The notes under the pieces: model-generated
The model's database searches: none
The model's input: the letters and a program-made list of their open reading frames with translations, nothing else
Told to the model about the DNA's origin: nothing
Shown: piece after piece, positions 7,155 through 9,709 of the stretch
Position numbering within the stretch: position 1 is the stretch's first letter
Layout: each line of letters begins with the position of its first letter
Position numbers and translations under genes: made by a program
Origin: Tannerella sp.
GTDB taxonomy: Bacteria; Bacteroidota; Bacteroidia; Bacteroidales; Tannerellaceae
Assembly (NCBI GenBank): GCA_031283915.1
Contig: JAITAY010000239.1
Coordinates: forward strand, 1-9,709
Length of the DNA: 9,709 nt
Direction: 5' to 3'

Positions 7155-7293
7155 GCATCCCGTTAGGGATGCATCGCTCGGTAGCATTTTTGCGACGTCT
7201 CTATCTGCATCCCGTTAGGGATGCATCCTTAACAGGATGCAATAGAGGGTTATACCGGTTTATCTACCGAGCGATGCATCCCTATCGGGATGC
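7155..7293. repeat. Composite palindromic intergenic element
   Basis: Outer arms 7155-7184 and 7264-7293 are 30-bp inverted repeats with one mismatch. Each arm contains its own hairpin, GCATCCC-N4-GGGATGC (7155-7172 and 7276-7293). A third copy, GCATCCCGTTAGGGATGC, lies between them at 7207-7224 and overlaps another hairpin, GCATCC-TTAACA-GGATGC (7223-7240). Thus four related palindromes sit in 139 bp, with nested inverted and direct symmetry. No coding frame is evident. It looks like a REP/BIME-type or miniature inverted-repeat element in the gap between convergent genes; an added role as a transcription barrier is possible but unproven. Confidence 0.8.
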
Positions 7294-7371
7294 CGAGCGC
7301 CTCCCTGTGAAGAAAAGGAGGGAAGACAGGAAACACATGGCATGAGAATGGAGGGCTTTTTGTGAAGCCGG

Positions 7372-7397
7372 TAGAGAGGCACGACCGTGCGTCTCTA
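7372..7397. repeat. Hairpin repeat with 12-bp arms
   Basis: TAGAGAGGCACG (7372-7383) pairs with CGTGCGTCTCTA (7386-7397) with a single mismatch and a 2-base centre. It lies between the palindromic element and the 3' end of comEC. There is no U-tract on either strand, so it is more like an interspersed palindromic repeat than an intrinsic terminator. CGTCTCTATC in the right arm also occurs at 7196-7205 inside the neighbouring element. Confidence 0.65.
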
Positions 7398-7504
7398 TCG
7401 ATTACAAAATCCCTTTAGAGGTTCGAAACTGTCTACGGGGAAGGTTTTTTACGTCTCTCCGGAGAATGGCGTGAATGAATATACGATTTTTATTGATGGC
7501 AGCT

Positions 7505-8758
7505 TCAAATCAGTTGCCATCCCAGTATGAAAAGCAATAGTCCCAGCGTGGACAGCAGCATCGGAAAGCTTTTCATGCGGAAATAGCACAGGCCGAATAC
7601 CAGTATCCCGTAGCTGCACAGCAACGTAACAAAATCGTAGTCCATCGAAACCGTGGCACCCGGTATCGCGCTGAAACGATCGACGATCCACATCAGGCTC
7701 CTGGTCAGCATTTCAATCACCCACTGCACTACGCCGCTGCCCGGCAATCCTGCCGGCAACAGCATCCACAGCAGGGTCAGCGGAATCAGCCCGATCGACA
7801 GGAAGGTGAGGTATACATTCGTCAGCAGACAGACCGTCGAGGTTTTCCCGAAATAATACGCACACAGAGGAATGGTGCCGATCTGAGCCGCCAGCGAGAC
7901 GGTCAGTATGTCCCACGGGTATGCCAGCAAGGGATTCCGGACTTCAATCAGCCGGGCAAAACGGGGCTGGAGATACATGATCGACCAGGTACCGAGGTAA
8001 CTCAACTGAAAACCGATGTCAAACAGGTAAAACGGATTGTACCACAACATGCAGAACGCCGTTCCCGCCAGGGTATTGTACTTGTCCGGACTCCGTTGCA
8101 GGAGTATCCCCGTCTGGTAGACCGTGAACATCAGCGATGCCCGTACCGCCGGAGCAGACAGTCCCGAGATATACGCATACGCCCAGATGGCGGCCATCAG
8201 CAGCACATATTTCAACCAGCGAAACACCTTCCGGCGCGGAAAAAAAGAAAAAATGAACATCAGAAAACGTCCGACAATAGCCACATGAAATCCGCTGATG
8301 CTTAACAGATGCGACATGCCGATGGTAGAAAACTGACTCCGGAGTTCGCGCGTCATTGCCAGCCGGTAATTCACGGTAATCGTCGCCAGGATCGCCTTTT
8401 CGTCGTCGGACAGTGAGAGCGGATCCAGTTTTTCAACCATAGAAAACTGCACGGCCTGTGCCTTAAGCTGTAGCCAGCCGGGTTCGGAAGGCGTCGAAAG
8501 GCGTTTCTCCGTCAATACCGTCATCTGAATCGAAAGAAAAACCAGGAGACATGCAATCAGAGCGCCCCATACCCAGCGTGCATCGTATGAAAGCGCCGCC
8601 TGTCGCCGGAAAAACAGGGGAAGAACGAGCGCTACCCCTACCGGAAACAGCACCCCGACAGACAGTCGCTCAAGCGGGAAACAGACTTGCAGTACAATGC
8701 CTGTGATCCACCAAAAAAGCAACCTCGTAAAAGGTCGCTTCAGAAGCTCTTCCATCAT
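7505..8758 (-). CDS. comEC: Compact ComEC/Rec2-type competence membrane protein
   Basis: This 417-residue polytopic membrane protein carries the Competence domain of ComEC/Rec2, the inner-membrane channel that passes single-stranded DNA into the cytoplasm during natural transformation. Family landmarks are HLLSISGFHVAIVG (150-163), LSAPAVRASLMF (200-211), NPFYLFDIGFQLSYLGTWSI (241-260) and AAQIGTIPLCAYYF (290-303), with about ten hydrophobic segments in all. It is short: the soluble OB-fold region (DUF4131) usually found between the first membrane segments and the Competence domain is reduced to about 30 residues (80-110), and there is no C-terminal metallo-beta-lactamase-like domain. The start MMEELL gives a basic cytosolic end before the first membrane helix. 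It follows rpe by 33 bp on the same strand and is probably cotranscribed with it. No other competence gene is in view, so actual DNA uptake is inferred only from the family. Confidence 0.85.
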   Translation of the reverse strand: MMEELLKRPFTRLLFWWITGIVLQVCFPLERLSVGVLFPVGVALVLPLFFRRQAALSYDARWVWGALIACLLVFLSIQMTVLTEKRLSTPSEPGWLQLKAQAVQFSMVEKLDPLSLSDDEKAILATITVNYRLAMTRELRSQFSTIGMSHLLSISGFHVAIVGRFLMFIFSFFPRRKVFRWLKYVLLMAAIWAYAYISGLSAPAVRASLMFTVYQTGILLQRSPDKYNTLAGTAFCMLWYNPFYLFDIGFQLSYLGTWSIMYLQPRFARLIEVRNPLLAYPWDILTVSLAAQIGTIPLCAYYFGKTSTVCLLTNVYLTFLSIGLIPLTLLWMLLPAGLPGSGVVQWVIEMLTRSLMWIVDRFSAIPGATVSMDYDFVTLLCSYGILVFGLCYFRMKSFPMLLSTLGLLLFILGWQLI

Positions 8759-8791
8759 GAGGCCGCAGGCGTCAGTTAAGTGATAACCTCT

Positions 8792-9442
8792 CTACAACGA
8801 TTTCAGTTCCCGGATCGTGGCGAGGGGATCAGCCGATTTAAAAACGTAATTCCCGGCCACCAGCACATCCGCACCCGCTGCCAGCAATTGTCGCGCCGTA
8901 TCCCTGTTTACCCCGCCGTCAACCTCGATCAACGTGGACAACCCCCTGTCCCGAATCATCCTTTTCAGTCGGGCGGTCTTTTGCAGCGAGTGCTCAATAA
9001 ACTTCTGCGCGCCAAATCCCGGATTCACCGACATCAGCAACACCATGTCCACTTCCTGAAGAATGTCCTCCAGCACGGCAACCGGCGTATGCGGATTCAG
9101 CGTCACGCCGGCCTTCATCCCGGCATCCTTGATTGCCGTAACCGTACGGTGCAGGTGTAGACATGCCTCGTAATGCACATTCATCAACCAGGCGCCCGCA
9201 GCCGCCACTTCGGAAATGAATTTCTGCGGTTCCACGATCATCAGATGGACATCCATCGGCTTGGTCGTCACGCATTTCAACGCTTCCAGAACCGGAAAGC
9301 CAAACGATATGTTCGGAACAAACACACCATCCATAATATCCAGATGTAACCAGTCTGCCTCGCTCGCATTCACCATCTCCACATCCCGCTGGAGATTCAT
9401 GAAATCGGCAGACAGTAAAGAAGGAGCTATCTTGTGATTCAT
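8792..9442 (-). CDS. rpe: Ribulose-phosphate 3-epimerase
   Basis: This cytosolic TIM-barrel enzyme interconverts D-ribulose 5-phosphate and D-xylulose 5-phosphate in the pentose phosphate pathway. The 216-residue length is normal. Metal and catalytic residues are present: H33 and D35 in LHLDIMDGVFVPN, H66 in MDVHLMI, and D175 in EVDGGV. The second family signature reads MSVNPGFGAQKF (137-148), with Ala at 145 where Gly is commonest, a mild substitution in the phosphate-binding loop region. The start at 9442 is preferred because MNHKIAPSLLSADF is the usual N-terminus; an in-frame upstream ATG at 9547 would add 35 residues read through a terminator hairpin and the promoter and is not credible. 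The gene heads an rpe-comEC pair. The epimerase and the DNA channel have no known functional link, so the pairing may reflect shared transcription only. Confidence 0.95.
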   Translation of the reverse strand: MNHKIAPSLLSADFMNLQRDVEMVNASEADWLHLDIMDGVFVPNISFGFPVLEALKCVTTKPMDVHLMIVEPQKFISEVAAAGAWLMNVHYEACLHLHRTVTAIKDAGMKAGVTLNPHTPVAVLEDILQEVDMVLLMSVNPGFGAQKFIEHSLQKTARLKRMIRDRGLSTLIEVDGGVNRDTARQLLAAGADVLVAGNYVFKSADPLATIRELKSL

Positions 9443-9468
9443 TACAGTTAAAATATCAAATTCTCCGG

Positions 9469-9476
9469 CAAAGGTA
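9469..9476 (-). promoter_or_regulatory. Probable -7 promoter box for rpe-comEC
   Basis: On the minus strand this reads TACCTTTG, an exact match to TAnnTTTG. Initiation would fall near 9460, giving a leader of under 25 bases before the ATG at 9442. No good -33 TTTG box is seen at the usual distance, because that space is occupied by the terminator hairpin. Confidence 0.45.
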
Positions 9477-9515
9477 AACAAAAAAGAGGAGGTAATTGAA
9501 GTCACCTCCTCTTTT
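9476..9515 (-). terminator. Intrinsic terminator hairpin upstream of rpe
   Basis: AAAAGAGGAGGT (9482-9493) and ACCTCCTCTTTT (9504-9515) form a perfect 12-bp stem with a 10-base loop. Read on the minus strand, the stem is followed by TTTTTTGTTT, the layout of a Rho-independent terminator for a gene entering from beyond the right edge. On the plus strand the arm ends in TTTT, so weaker activity is possible in that direction too. The alternative, an attenuator in a longer rpe leader, is less likely because a -7 box lies just downstream. Confidence 0.75.
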
Positions 9516-9573
9516 GGGGAAATAATAGACTTCCTGTATAACAACATTGCAAAAACCGTATATAACTTGAGTT

Positions 9574-9616
9574 TTGGCTAAGCCAACCTTATTTCTACCT
9601 TATTTCTACCTTATTT
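9574..9616. repeat. Short palindrome and 11-bp tandem repeat near the right edge
   Basis: TTGGCT-A-AGCCAA (9574-9586) is a perfect small palindrome. It is followed at once by CCTTATTTCTA repeated 2.7 times (9587-9616). The rest of 9548-9709 holds no gene I can support; a minus-strand frame open from the edge to 9595 (about 37 codons, hydrophobic) could be the end of an upstream gene but is too short to judge. Confidence 0.6.
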
Positions 9617-9709
9617 AAAGAACAAAACAACCTTAGTAGTCCCCCAATAAAAGCATACAGCCCACTCCAAATAACGGGATCAAAAAGCCCTTCATTACAC
9701 AAAATAGAA

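Noticed and set aside
7155..7293. CRISPR array
   Set aside because: The repeated word is palindromic, in mixed orientations and irregularly spaced, with no uniform spacers and no cas gene.
7495..7521. GATGGCA/TGCCATC stem at the 3' end of comEC as its terminator
   Set aside because: The 7-bp stem overlaps the coding end, has a 13-base loop, and is followed on the minus strand by an A-rich rather than U-rich tract.
9443..9547. N-terminal extension of ribulose-phosphate epimerase from ATG 9547
   Set aside because: The extra 35 residues would be translated from the terminator hairpin and promoter box; the family N-terminus matches the start at 9442.
9631..9709. Tiny minus-strand frame starting MKGFLIPLFGVGCMLLLGDY
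   Set aside because: It is about 20 codons, has no promoter or homologue I recognise, and a competing frame is open to the window edge.

Overview
The window looks like chromosomal DNA from a Bacteroidales bacterium, most like the Tannerella/Porphyromonas side of the order. The signs are a protein ending in a type A type-IX-secretion (T9SS) sorting domain, Bacteroidetes-type promoter -7 boxes (TAnnTTTG) upstream of two genes, almost no Shine-Dalgarno sequences, an rpe-comEC gene pair, and gene-poor gaps filled with palindromic repeats. The genus is an inference; no rRNA or other marker gene is present.

Layout, left to right. (1) 2-1609, plus strand: the 3' part of a surface protein built from tandem YD-like repeats and ending in a T9SS sorting domain. 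An in-frame amber codon at 263-265, where the sister repeats carry CAG, cuts it in two, so it is listed as an upstream fragment and a downstream open frame. (2) 1610-2179: a 570-bp gap with an imperfect inverted repeat and a probable promoter. (3) 2180-4696, plus strand: a two-gene redox operon in which the stop codon of a Tat-signal DUF362 protein directly abuts the start of a fused NapH/NapG-like membrane polyferredoxin carrying six four-cysteine cluster motifs and an internal twin-arginine segment. (4) 4805-6949, plus strand: a complete UvrD/PcrA-type superfamily 1 DNA helicase with a C-terminal Tudor-like tail. A 15-bp near-identical direct repeat lies on each side of it. (5) 6950-7504: a 555-bp gap between convergent genes, dominated by a composite palindromic element (7155-7293) and a second hairpin (7372-7397). 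(6) 9442-7505, minus strand: rpe followed by a short comEC homologue, probably one operon. A bidirectional-looking terminator hairpin and a TAnnTTTG box sit just upstream of rpe. (7) 9548-9709: no assignable gene; a short tandem repeat and a palindrome.

How the genes fit together: the only clear functional unit is the DUF362/polyferredoxin pair, which looks like an electron-transfer chain taking electrons from the membrane (quinol or cytoplasmic donors) through clusters on both sides of the membrane to an exported DUF362 protein of unknown activity. The helicase, rpe and comEC are housekeeping or DNA-handling genes with no visible link to it. The best candidates for something undescribed are the redox pair with its fused, internally Tat-tagged polyferredoxin, and the amber codon inside the tandem repeat array.
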